64,000 nt of DNA from Aliarcobacter thereius LMG 24486 (GTDB lineage Bacteria > Campylobacterota > Campylobacteria > Campylobacterales > Arcobacteraceae), in contig NZ_CP035926.1 in the NCBI RefSeq assembly GCF_004214815.1, forward strand, positions 682,001 through 746,000, in the 5' to 3' direction. The notes under the pieces were generated by a model, which was not told where the DNA came from, did not search any database, and worked only from the letters and a program-made list of their open reading frames with translations. Within the stretch, counting starts at the first letter, position 1; every line of letters begins with the position of its first letter. Below, piece after piece: positions 54,138 through 61,523 of this stretch. A program made the translations under genes and the position numbers.

Positions 54138-54965
54138 TTAATTGAAATCAAATTTTTCTAAATACTCTTTAATCTTAGGAATGAAATTTTTTCTACAAAC
54201 TAAATAAGTAGGAATATTAGAATTTCCTTCTAATTTTGTAAGCTTTAGTTTATCTTTATAATTTAATTTTTCTATTATACTAATAGGAAGAAAACTTTTT
54301 CCCATTCCAGCTTTTATACAAGCTAATATTGTTTCATAATTACCAAATTGAAAGTGTTTAAAATCATTATTAGAGATATTTTTTAAATAATTTTTAGAAA
54401 AATCGTTATAAGCACAACCATTTTTAAAAGTTATTAATACATTTGGAGGAGTTTTCTCTTTTGATTCTGCTAATACAATCTCTTCATCAATTTTATTTAG
54501 AATTAATAAATCATTATTATTAGGATTTCCACTTATAAATGCGATATCAACTCTATATTCAAGAAGGTTTTTTATTGTTTCTTTAGTAGTATTTGTAATA
54601 AGTTCTAAATTTATATTTGGAAAGTCATTGTTTAATTGAATTAAAAAGTTTATTAATTTCGTACTAGCATAAGATTCAGTTGAGCCAATAGTTAAATTTA
54701 TTTGGGTTTTCATATTTTGCATTTCATACTTTGCAAAATCTATCTTTTTTACAATATCTAATGCATATGAATATAGTTTTTCTCCTTCTTTTGTCAAGAT
54801 AATGCCAGAAGGTACTCTATGAAATAAAATAGTATCAATAGAGTTTTCTAATTGTTTTATTCTTGAAGTTACATTTGATTGAGCAAAACCAAGCTTATTT
54901 GCAGCCTTTGATATACTTTTCTCATTTGCTACTTCTATAAATATTTTTAATAGATTTGAGTCCAT
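54138..54965 (-). CDS. LysR-family transcriptional regulator
   Basis: The 275-residue protein has an N-terminal winged helix-turn-helix (about 2-60, with ANEKSISKAANKLGFAQSNVTSRIKQLE) and a periplasmic-binding-protein-like effector domain from about 88. A slightly short effector domain is the only oddity. It is divergent from a tautomerase gene, and the shared region holds two ATC-N9-GAT boxes, the LysR-type pattern. It therefore probably controls that gene and itself. Confidence 0.92.
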   Translation of the reverse strand: MDSNLLKIFIEVANEKSISKAANKLGFAQSNVTSRIKQLENSIDTILFHRVPSGIILTKEGEKLYSYALDIVKKIDFAKYEMQNMKTQINLTIGSTESYASTKLINFLIQLNNDFPNINLELITNTTKETIKNLLEYRVDIAFISGNPNNNDLLILNKIDEEIVLAESKEKTPPNVLITFKNGCAYNDFSKNYLKNISNNDFKHFQFGNYETILACIKAGMGKSFLPISIIEKLNYKDKLKLTKLEGNSNIPTYLVCRKNFIPKIKEYLEKFDFN

Positions 54966-54980
54966 ATCACTTTTCCTTAT

Positions 54981-54995
54981 ATCATTAATAATGAT
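54981..54995. promoter_or_regulatory. LysR-type box 1 (ATC-N9-GAT)
   Basis: ATCATTAATAATGAT is a T-N11-A palindrome of the ATC-N9-GAT form, near the LysR start codon. This is the position expected for the recognition site and autoregulation. Confidence 0.6.
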
Positions 54996-55002
54996 TTTAT
55001 AT

Positions 55003-55008
55003 TTGACA
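55003..55008 (+). promoter_or_regulatory. -35 box of the tautomerase promoter
   Basis: TTGACA is an exact consensus -35, with a TATTAT -10 candidate at 55027-55032 after 18 bases. It lies between the two LysR-type boxes. Confidence 0.5.
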
Positions 55009-55012
55009 TAAA

Positions 55013-55027
55013 ATCACTTTTAATGAT
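55013..55027. promoter_or_regulatory. LysR-type box 2 (ATC-N9-GAT)
   Basis: ATCACTTTTAATGAT is a second ATC-N9-GAT site exactly 32 bp from the first, about three helix turns. It lies between the -35 and -10 of the tautomerase promoter, like an activation or repression half-site. Confidence 0.6.
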
Positions 55028-55055
55028 ATTATAATTAAAATTAAAAGGAGAGTAA

Positions 55056-55268
55056 ATGCCTGTAATAAGTATAAAAATGACAAAAGAAGATGGTGGTGCA
55101 AGACAAGAACAAAAAGATAAATTGGTAAAAGGAATAACAGATTTATTTAGTGAAGTATTTAATAGATCAGCTTCAAATGCTGTTGTCTTAATTGAGGAAA
55201 TTGATATGAATAATTATTTTATTGGTACAAAGTCTGTAAAAGAGATTAGAGAGAATAATAAGAAGTAA
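55056..55268 (+). CDS. 4-oxalocrotonate tautomerase family protein
   Basis: The 70-residue protein has the catalytic proline directly after the initiator methionine (MPVISIKMTKEDG), then the family pattern with KLVKGITDLFSEVF and VVLIEEI. These small enzymes catalyse keto-enol shifts, and the natural substrate here is unknown. The ATG follows AAAAGGAG. It is divergent from the LysR gene and is followed by a strong terminator, so it is a one-gene unit. Confidence 0.85.
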   Translation: MPVISIKMTKEDGGARQEQKDKLVKGITDLFSEVFNRSASNAVVLIEEIDMNNYFIGTKSVKEIRENNKK

Positions 55269-55278
55269 GTATATTAGT

Positions 55279-55320
55279 TATAAGCTCTAGCTTTTAGCTA
55301 GTGCTTATAGATTATTTTTT
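55279..55320 (+). terminator. Rho-independent terminator after the tautomerase gene
   Basis: TATAAGC-T-CTAGCT and AGCTAG-T-GCTTATA form a 14-position stem with one T-T mismatch and a 3-base loop, followed by a T-rich tail (ATTATTTTTT). It ends the tautomerase transcript and also lies at the 3' end of the bactofilin gene, so it may serve both. Confidence 0.8.
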
Positions 55321-55782
55321 ATCAGAATTTTGATTTGTAGTATTTGTTGATGAAGAAGTCGAATTAGTTTCTTTTTTGTCAAACATATTTGAAGTTTTAT
55401 CTTCTTTAGTTGCTGTTTCAGCTTTTTTGATTAAGCTATTACCTTCAAAAATACCTTTAGCTTCAATAATGAATTCTTCAGATTCAACAGTACCTTTTAC
55501 TTTACCTTCTGGTTTTATATCAACTTTGTTTGCATTTAAAGAACCTTCTGCTAAACCTTGAATAACAACTCTATGAGCATTTATTTCACCTTTTACTTGC
55601 CCATTAACACCAATATTAACCTCTTTTTGAGAGTAAATATTTCCTTCAAAAAAACCATCTATATATAAATTACAAGATAATCTTATATCACCAGTTATTT
55701 TAGTTCCTGAAGTGATAATTGTAGTTGAGGAGTCGGCTCCTGAACTCGTAAGTTGCTTATCGCTGTTATTAAAGAATGCCAT
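55312..55782 (-). CDS. Bactofilin (CcmA-like)
   Basis: In the 156-residue protein residues about 20-112 form the bactofilin right-handed beta helix, seen as repeats of G-x-[IV] pattern (TSGTKITGDIRLS, FFEGNIYSQKEVNIG, VKGEINAHRVVIQG, AEGSLNANKVDI). The ends are disordered and Ser/Thr/Asn-rich. Bactofilins polymerise at the membrane and guide cell-wall enzymes. Its first 88 bases overlap the 3' end of the M23 peptidase gene in another frame, the same coupling as csd1-ccmA of Helicobacter, where both set helical cell shape. Confidence 0.9.
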   Translation of the reverse strand: MAFFNNSDKQLTSSGADSSTTIITSGTKITGDIRLSCNLYIDGFFEGNIYSQKEVNIGVNGQVKGEINAHRVVIQGLAEGSLNANKVDIKPEGKVKGTVESEEFIIEAKGIFEGNSLIKKAETATKEDKTSNMFDKKETNSTSSSTNTTNQNSDKK

Positions 55783-56639
55783 GATATTTCATTTTCCTTT
55801 TCAAAAATTTCTGTATAGTTTTTTATATCCCATCTTGCAAAAGTCATAGGATCTAAAGTTCTTGTTAAAAAACGAACCTCATAATGTAAATGAGGACCAC
55901 TACTTCTACCTGTGTTTCCAGTGTATGCAATAAGGTCGCCTTTTTTAACGAAGTCGCCAGATTTTACCATAGCTTTGTTTAAATGTGCATAATAGGTCTT
56001 AAATCCATATATATGTTGTACAACAACTAGGTTTCCATTAAATTTATCATAAGCTGAATGATGAACAACTCCATCAGCTGTTGCATAAACTTCAGTTCCT
56101 ATTGGAGCTCTTAAATCAACTCCCATATGAAGAAGTTTTTTATCTAAAATTGGATGCTGTCTGTATCCATATGGACTTGTAACACCATTAAATTCAACAG
56201 GAAAACCATTTGGAACTAATTGCAATAAAGTTGCTCTTTGTTCAGAGTCTAGTTTTGCAATGTTTACTCTTTCTTTTAATGAATTATTTTCTTCAGTAGT
56301 AGAAATACCAATCAAATTTTCTATTTTTGATAGATATTTTGAAGCTTCTGTTATCTCTTCATTTTTTTCATTTAATTCTAATTGAGTTTGCCCAATTAAT
56401 GCATTTAAATCTTCATTTAATCTTTGAATTTCAGCTAATTCATACTCAATATTTATCTTTTCATTATCTGTTTTATTTAGAGTGAAGTTTAAGATAAAAG
56501 CTGTTGTAAGTGAGATTAAGAAGATTGAAAATATTGATACTATTGTATATAAAAACGGTTTTTGGGGAACCCTTAATTGATACATTCCTCTTTCATGATG
56601 AATGGTTATATTAAAGTAACTTTTCTTTACCTTTTCCAT
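55695..56639 (-). CDS. M23 peptidase, cell-shape endopeptidase (Csd1-like)
   Basis: The 314-residue protein has one membrane helix (about 29-53), a coiled coil (about 60-110) and a LytM/M23 domain (about 145-265). Zinc ligands are H171 and D175 (HMGVDLRAP) and H252 in HLHYEV, with H250 also conserved. It should cut peptide cross-links in the periplasm. The C-terminal 30 residues (QEPTPQLQLSLQ) are encoded by DNA shared with the bactofilin start. The pair probably sets cell shape. Confidence 0.9.
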   Translation of the reverse strand: MEKVKKSYFNITIHHERGMYQLRVPQKPFLYTIVSIFSIFLISLTTAFILNFTLNKTDNEKINIEYELAEIQRLNEDLNALIGQTQLELNEKNEEITEASKYLSKIENLIGISTTEENNSLKERVNIAKLDSEQRATLLQLVPNGFPVEFNGVTSPYGYRQHPILDKKLLHMGVDLRAPIGTEVYATADGVVHHSAYDKFNGNLVVVQHIYGFKTYYAHLNKAMVKSGDFVKKGDLIAYTGNTGRSSGPHLHYEVRFLTRTLDPMTFARWDIKNYTEIFEKENEISWHSLITAISNLRVQEPTPQLQLSLQELK

Positions 56640-56702
56640 ATTTCCTCCTACATTAGTGCAATATTTTAGCTAAAATATTTAGAAAAAAATCTTAAATTAT
56701 AT

Positions 56703-57146
56703 TTAAGCCAATAATTTTTTAACCATTTCATTAATTCTTTTACCAACTGCAACACCTGCAAATACTTTTGATGCACTTCCCATAACTTTTCCCATGTCTT
56801 TTAGGCTAGATGCATTTACTTCTGCAATAATTTTTTTCATACCAGATTCAAGCTCTTCATCACTTAGTTGCTTTGGTAAATATTGAATAAATATATCAAT
56901 TTGGCTTTGCTCTTTTTCTACTAAATCATCTCTTCTTGCAGCACTATACTGAGAAATAGCTTCTTCTCTTTGTTTAATTCCTCTTTGAACAAGTTTTATT
57001 ACTTCAGCATCATCTAAAACTCTTCTTTCATCTACTTCAATTTGTTTTATCATAGTATTAATAGCTCTAATAGAGTCTCTTTTGACTACTTCTTTATCTC
57101 TCATTGCTTGTTTTAAATCTTCACTTAGTTTTTCTTTTAAACTCAT
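56703..57146 (-). CDS. GatB/YqeY-domain protein
   Basis: The 147-residue all-helical protein matches the YqeY family, with MRDKEVVKRDSIRAINTMIKQIEVDERR, the central AISQYSAARRDDLVEKEQ and the C-terminal GKVMGSASKVFAG. The same domain ends GatB of the amidotransferase, where it binds tRNA. The stand-alone form has no settled function. It lies 34 bp after the ABC-F gene on the same strand. Confidence 0.88.
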   Translation of the reverse strand: MSLKEKLSEDLKQAMRDKEVVKRDSIRAINTMIKQIEVDERRVLDDAEVIKLVQRGIKQREEAISQYSAARRDDLVEKEQSQIDIFIQYLPKQLSDEELESGMKKIIAEVNASSLKDMGKVMGSASKVFAGVAVGKRINEMVKKLLA

Positions 57147-57179
57147 TTTTGCTCCTTTTTATTAATAAATTATAATATT

Positions 57180-59132
57180 TTATGAATTAAAGTTTTCAAT
57201 TTTCTCTTCTAGTTCTAAAAACTGTTCTACCTTTTCTTCATAAACTATTTTTAGCTCTTCAAGCTCATTTGAAAGAGTTATTATTCCCATCTCTTCATAG
57301 TATTTTGGATCTGCTAAGAACTTATTTAACTCTTCAATTTTATTTTCAAGTTCTTCTATCTCTTTAGGTAAATTATCATAAGCTCTTTGTTCATTAAAAG
57401 ATAGTTTTGTCTGTTTTTTAGGTTCTTTTTTATTTGAAATAGAAACACTCTTCTCTTTTTGGATCTCCAGTTCTAAATTATCAAGTTCTTTTATTTCTTT
57501 TTCAATTTGTAAATATTCACTATATGCTTGGAAACTCTCCATAATATAACCATTTCCAGTAAATACAAAAAGTTTTTTTGCAATTTTATCTACAAAATAT
57601 CTATCATGAGATACAAATATTAAAGCTCCTTGAAAGTTTTGTAAGTACTCTTCTAAAATATTTATTGTAGGAATATCTAAATCGTTTGTAGGCTCATCAA
57701 GAATCATACAATCAACTCTTTTTGTAAAAAGAAGAGCAAGAGCAACTCTGTTTTTCTCTCCACCACTTAAAACACCAACTTTTTTATCTAAATACTCTTT
57801 TGGAAATAAAAAGTTTTTTAAATATCCATAAACATGCATATTTCTTCCATCATCTAAAATTACTCTATCTCCACCATTTGGACAAAATATTTCTATGATT
57901 GTTTTATCTTCATCAAGCATTTCTCGCTGTTGATCAAAATATCCTATTTCAAAATCGCCTTTTTTAAAGCTTCCTTTATCAATTTTTAATTTTTCCATAA
58001 ATATTTTTAGAAGAGTTGATTTTCCACTTCCGTTTGGACCAACAATTGCAATAGTATCTTTTTGTAAAATTCTAGTTGTAAAATCTTTGATTAGATTTTT
58101 TTCTCCTAAAGATTTGTAAACATTATCAAGCTCATAAAGCATTTTTTTTCTATTTTGTTGTTTATCATCACTATTAAATGATTTTTGTTCTCTTTGAAGT
58201 TCTAAACTCATTTTTTTAATAGCTGCTGGATTTGATTTTGCTTTTTGTTTTAAATCAAAATATTCTGATTTCCTTCTTTCATTTCTTTTTCTTCTGGCTG
58301 TAACTCCGTGTTGCATCCAATGTGCTTCTTGCTTTACAAGTCTTAAAAGATTTTCATGCTCTTTTTGCATATTCGATAATATTTGAGATTTTTGTTCAAG
58401 ATAAGATGAATAACCACCATTGAATTTTCTAAGTTCTCCACCATCAACTTCAATAACACTTGTTGCAATATTATCAATAAAATATCTATCGTGAGATATG
58501 AAAAGTAGAGTAAAGTTATTTTTCAAAAGTAGCTCTTCTAAAAACTCAACCATATAAACATCTAAATGATTCGTAGGTTCATCAAGAAGTAAAACATCAG
58601 GTTTTTTTAGGATTAAACCAGCTAAGCTAACTCTTCTTTGCTCTCCACCACTTAGAAGATTTACATCTTTAAATTCATATTGTTTTAATTGAAACTCTTC
58701 TAAAACCCTTTCAATCATATTCTCTAAATCCCAAGCATTATGGAAATCTAAAAAAGATGAGAGTTCACTTTGTTTTCTTAGTAAATCTTCATTTTCGTAC
58801 TCTGTTACTAAACGATTTGTTATTTTTTCATATTCTGATTTTGCTTCTTTTAACTCTACAAGTTGGTTTTCAATTGCATTTCGTACATTTAAGTTTGCTT
58901 CAAACTTTGGTTGCTGGTCTAGCATCTCTATTTTTATACTTTTATCAATAGCCATCTCCCCACTATCTGGCTCTACTGATTTCATAATTATTTTAAAAAG
59001 TGTTGATTTTCCTTGTCCATTTTGTCCAATCACTGCAACTCTTTGCCCTTGTTGAAGAGTGAAGTTTGCATCTTTTAAAATAACTTTAATATCATATTGT
59101 TTTGAGATGTTTTGTAAGTCGATTAATGCCAT
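57180..59132 (-). CDS. ABC-F family ATPase (Uup-like)
   Basis: The 650-residue protein has two ABC modules without membrane helices. Walker A sequences are GQNGQGKST and GPNGSGKST, with signatures LSGGEQRRVS and LSGGEKNRVA. The linker between them is basic, with HWMQHGVTARRKRNERRK, and a coiled-coil C-terminus (about 560-650) matches the DNA- or ribosome-binding tail of Uup. ABC-F proteins act on the ribosome and not in transport. It is transcribed just upstream of yqeY. Confidence 0.92.
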   Translation of the reverse strand: MALIDLQNISKQYDIKVILKDANFTLQQGQRVAVIGQNGQGKSTLFKIIMKSVEPDSGEMAIDKSIKIEMLDQQPKFEANLNVRNAIENQLVELKEAKSEYEKITNRLVTEYENEDLLRKQSELSSFLDFHNAWDLENMIERVLEEFQLKQYEFKDVNLLSGGEQRRVSLAGLILKKPDVLLLDEPTNHLDVYMVEFLEELLLKNNFTLLFISHDRYFIDNIATSVIEVDGGELRKFNGGYSSYLEQKSQILSNMQKEHENLLRLVKQEAHWMQHGVTARRKRNERRKSEYFDLKQKAKSNPAAIKKMSLELQREQKSFNSDDKQQNRKKMLYELDNVYKSLGEKNLIKDFTTRILQKDTIAIVGPNGSGKSTLLKIFMEKLKIDKGSFKKGDFEIGYFDQQREMLDEDKTIIEIFCPNGGDRVILDDGRNMHVYGYLKNFLFPKEYLDKKVGVLSGGEKNRVALALLFTKRVDCMILDEPTNDLDIPTINILEEYLQNFQGALIFVSHDRYFVDKIAKKLFVFTGNGYIMESFQAYSEYLQIEKEIKELDNLELEIQKEKSVSISNKKEPKKQTKLSFNEQRAYDNLPKEIEELENKIEELNKFLADPKYYEEMGIITLSNELEELKIVYEEKVEQFLELEEKIENFNS

Positions 59133-59210
59133 ATAAAAAAACCTTTAATTTTTAAAAATCACATTTTATCTAAAATTGTGTTATATATGGCTTTTCTTTA
59201 TATTAATAGT

Positions 59211-60557
59211 TTATTGGTGATTATATACAATACTAAGTTCTATAACAACTTCACATCCATTTTCATGATTCTTTAAATCTATTTTCCCATTCATTTTATT
59301 TATAATTAATTTACCCAAATAAAGACCAATTCCTGTACAATCTTTTTTTGATGTAATATATGGTTCAAAGTAGTTGTCTATTAAAACTCCAATACCATTA
59401 TCTTTTATTGAAATTATTAATATATTTTCTTCTTTTTTTATATCAATAAAAATATTACCAATAAAATCTTTATTGTTTTTTTGTTTTTCTTCTATACTTT
59501 GAGCAGCATTTGTTAAGATATTTAGAATTACTTGCTTAAATTCATTCTCTTTTCCAAATACTAAAGAGTTTTTATTTGATTCTTGAGAAAAGATTATTTT
59601 TATATTTTTTATAATAAATGAAGGTTCTATAAAGGAACACATTTTTTTAATTGAAGAGTAAGGAGAAAAAGTATTTTCTTGACTATAAGGAGATAAAAAA
59701 CTATTAAAATCATTTAAAGTTTCAAACATAAATTTTGTTTTATTAGAAATATTATTTAAAATGATTTCTATATCTTTTTTATTTTCATTAGGAATGTTTT
59801 CAGAATTCTCTAATTTATCTAATAAAATATTTGTTTCTAAAAATATTATAGAAAGAGGTTGCTGCCATTGATGTGTAAGCATGGCAAAAGTTTCTCCCAA
59901 TTCTTCTAGTTTTGATTTTTGTATTAAAAGTATATTTTGTTTTTCTTTTTTTTCTAACTCTATTTTGACTCTTTTTGATAAGTTTTTATTTAGTTTTAAA
60001 AGCTTTTTTTCTGCAACATCAAGTAAATAATGATAGAAAAAAAGTATTCCTAAAAATACAAAAAAAGATGTTCCAACATTTATAAAAGAGACAATATTAA
60101 AATAACTATCACTATTTAATATTAAACTAAACATAAATAAAAATAAACAAATAGCAAAAATAAATGAGATAAATAATCCTTTTTTTAAACCTTTTAAATA
60201 AAAAATAAAAGCTATGAAAGAAGAAATCCAAATAAAACTATTATTTTGACCATTTTCTGTATAAATATAAGATGTAATATTTAATATTACAATTGCTGCA
60301 ACAATATTTGAAGCAATAGTTAAGTTTTTTGAATATCTTATATAAAATATGATACAAATCAATAAAATACTTGTTGAAAATTCTATAATAGCATATGTAA
60401 CTATATCTCTATTAAAGAAATTATAGATTGATAAAGGTAAAAATAAAATAATCATGATTAAAAGAGTAATATTTAAAATAATACCTCTTCTTTGATTATT
60501 AGAATTACCTATAAAAGCATAGTTTGATGTAATAAGATTTTTCCATATTTTTTTCAT
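59211..60557 (-). CDS. Membrane sensor histidine kinase
   Basis: The 448-residue protein has six to seven membrane helices in residues 25-180, like 7TM-type sensors. A coiled-coil linker follows, then a kinase core with H229 in AMLTHQWQQPLS, the HWQQPL variant common in Campylobacterota. The ATP-binding part has the N-box NILTNAAQSI, DNGIGV and TGIGLYLGKLI. It has no receiver domain. The divergent response regulator at 60694 is the natural partner, but that gene is frameshifted. The start region contains tandem 11-bp repeats. Confidence 0.9.
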   Translation of the reverse strand: MKKIWKNLITSNYAFIGNSNNQRRGIILNITLLIMIILFLPLSIYNFFNRDIVTYAIIEFSTSILLICIIFYIRYSKNLTIASNIVAAIVILNITSYIYTENGQNNSFIWISSFIAFIFYLKGLKKGLFISFIFAICLFLFMFSLILNSDSYFNIVSFINVGTSFFVFLGILFFYHYLLDVAEKKLLKLNKNLSKRVKIELEKKEKQNILLIQKSKLEELGETFAMLTHQWQQPLSIIFLETNILLDKLENSENIPNENKKDIEIILNNISNKTKFMFETLNDFNSFLSPYSQENTFSPYSSIKKMCSFIEPSFIIKNIKIIFSQESNKNSLVFGKENEFKQVILNILTNAAQSIEEKQKNNKDFIGNIFIDIKKEENILIISIKDNGIGVLIDNYFEPYITSKKDCTGIGLYLGKLIINKMNGKIDLKNHENGCEVVIELSIVYNHQ

Positions 60558-60623
60558 AGTAAGAATTATATATTTTTTTACTTAATTAATTATTATTTAA
60601 AATTTATTATAAAATAAATAAAA

Positions 60624-60645
60624 TTGAGACTTTATTGAGACTTTA
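60624..60645. promoter_or_regulatory. Tandem 11-bp repeat, putative OmpR-type operator (kinase/regulator region)
   Basis: TTGAGACTTTA occurs twice in exact tandem (60624-60634, 60635-60645), a period of about one helix turn, as used by OmpR/PhoB regulators. It lies between the divergent kinase and regulator genes, 49 bp before the regulator ATG. A near copy is upstream of the adhesin at 61440. Confidence 0.65.
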
Positions 60646-60693
60646 GTTAGATACTCTTTTTAAAAAATGGATAAATATTATCAAGGGAAATAA

Positions 60694-61420
60694 ATGTTTA
60701 AACAAGGAACAGAATTACTTAAAAATAAGAAATTAAATTTATTATATGCAGAAGATGATTTAGAATTAAGAGATAAAGTTGTTTATTTTATTAAAGATAA
60801 ATTTGAAAATATTTATTTAGCATCAGATGGGATAGATGCTTTAGAAATATATAATAAAAAAATAGTTGATATTATAATTACGGATATAAGTATGCCAAAA
60901 TTAACAGGAATTGATTTAATAAAAGAGATAAGAAAAAGAGATAAGAAAAAAAGATAATAAAATACCTATTATAATAATAACTGCACAAAGTGATAAAAAA
61001 AGCTTATTAGAAGCAATACCTTTAAATTTAGTTAGATATATTGTTAAACCTTTTGAAATTACTAAGAATAATTTAATAAATGTTATTGATGAATCAATAA
61101 TTAGAATAAAAAGTACTAATAATATAGAAGAGTTTAATTTGACAGAAGAAATTGTTTATGATTATATAAACAAGAAGTTTATTTTTAATAATAAAAAAGA
61201 GAAAGCTTTGACTCAAAATGAGACTTTATTATTTGAGTTGCTACTTGAAAATAGAAATAATTTGGTATCTTTTGAAGTTATTGAAAATAGTGTTTTTTCA
61301 GATTCTATTATGACAGACTCAAGCTTGAAAAATTTACTACTTAGACTTAGAAAAAAACTTACAATTGATATTATTAAAACAGTAAGAGGATTGGGGATAC
61401 TTTTACAAATAGATAGATAA
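60694..61420 (+). pseudogene. OmpR-type response regulator with +1 frameshift in an A7 run
   Basis: The first frame (60694-60957) is a receiver start: YAEDDLELRDKV, phospho-acceptor D64 in ITDISMPKLTG. It stops at TAA 60955. The rest continues in the +1 frame from GAT 60953: KIPIIIITAQSDKK, then YIVKPFE with the conserved lysine, and a C-terminal winged helix (about 61139-61420) ending TVRGLGILLQIDR. One A too many in the run 60946-60952 explains the break. Corrected, it would be a 241- to 242-residue PhoB-like regulator. Alternatives are transcript slippage on A7 or a sequencing error. Confidence 0.8.
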
Positions 61421-61439
61421 TTATGAAATAATTATAAAA

Positions 61440-61461
61440 TTGAGACCTTAATAAGACTTTT
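61440..61461. promoter_or_regulatory. Tandem 11-bp repeat before the adhesin, putative OmpR-type operator
   Basis: TTGAGACCTTA followed by ATAAGACTTTT repeats the motif of 60624-60645 with the same 11-bp step. It lies 24 bases upstream of a TATAAT box, where an activator would touch RNA polymerase. It links the kinase/regulator pair to the adhesin gene. Confidence 0.6.
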
Positions 61462-61485
61462 CATTGTTAGAATCTTCTCTAAATT

Positions 61486-61491
61486 TATAAT
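61486..61491 (+). promoter_or_regulatory. -10 box of the adhesin promoter
   Basis: TATAAT lies 32 bases upstream of the adhesin ATG. A weak -35 (TTGTTA, 61465-61470) lies about 15-16 bases upstream, directly after the tandem repeats, as expected for an activated promoter. Confidence 0.55.
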
Positions 61492-61523
61492 ATTTAAGAA
61501 TATAAATATAGAGGGGAGAGATA

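Noticed and set aside
60946-60957. Programmed -1 ribosomal frameshift on the A-rich run of the response regulator
   Set aside because: The downstream frame needs a +1 (or -2) shift. A -1 shift leads to a stop after a few codons, so the usual slippery-sequence mechanism does not explain it.
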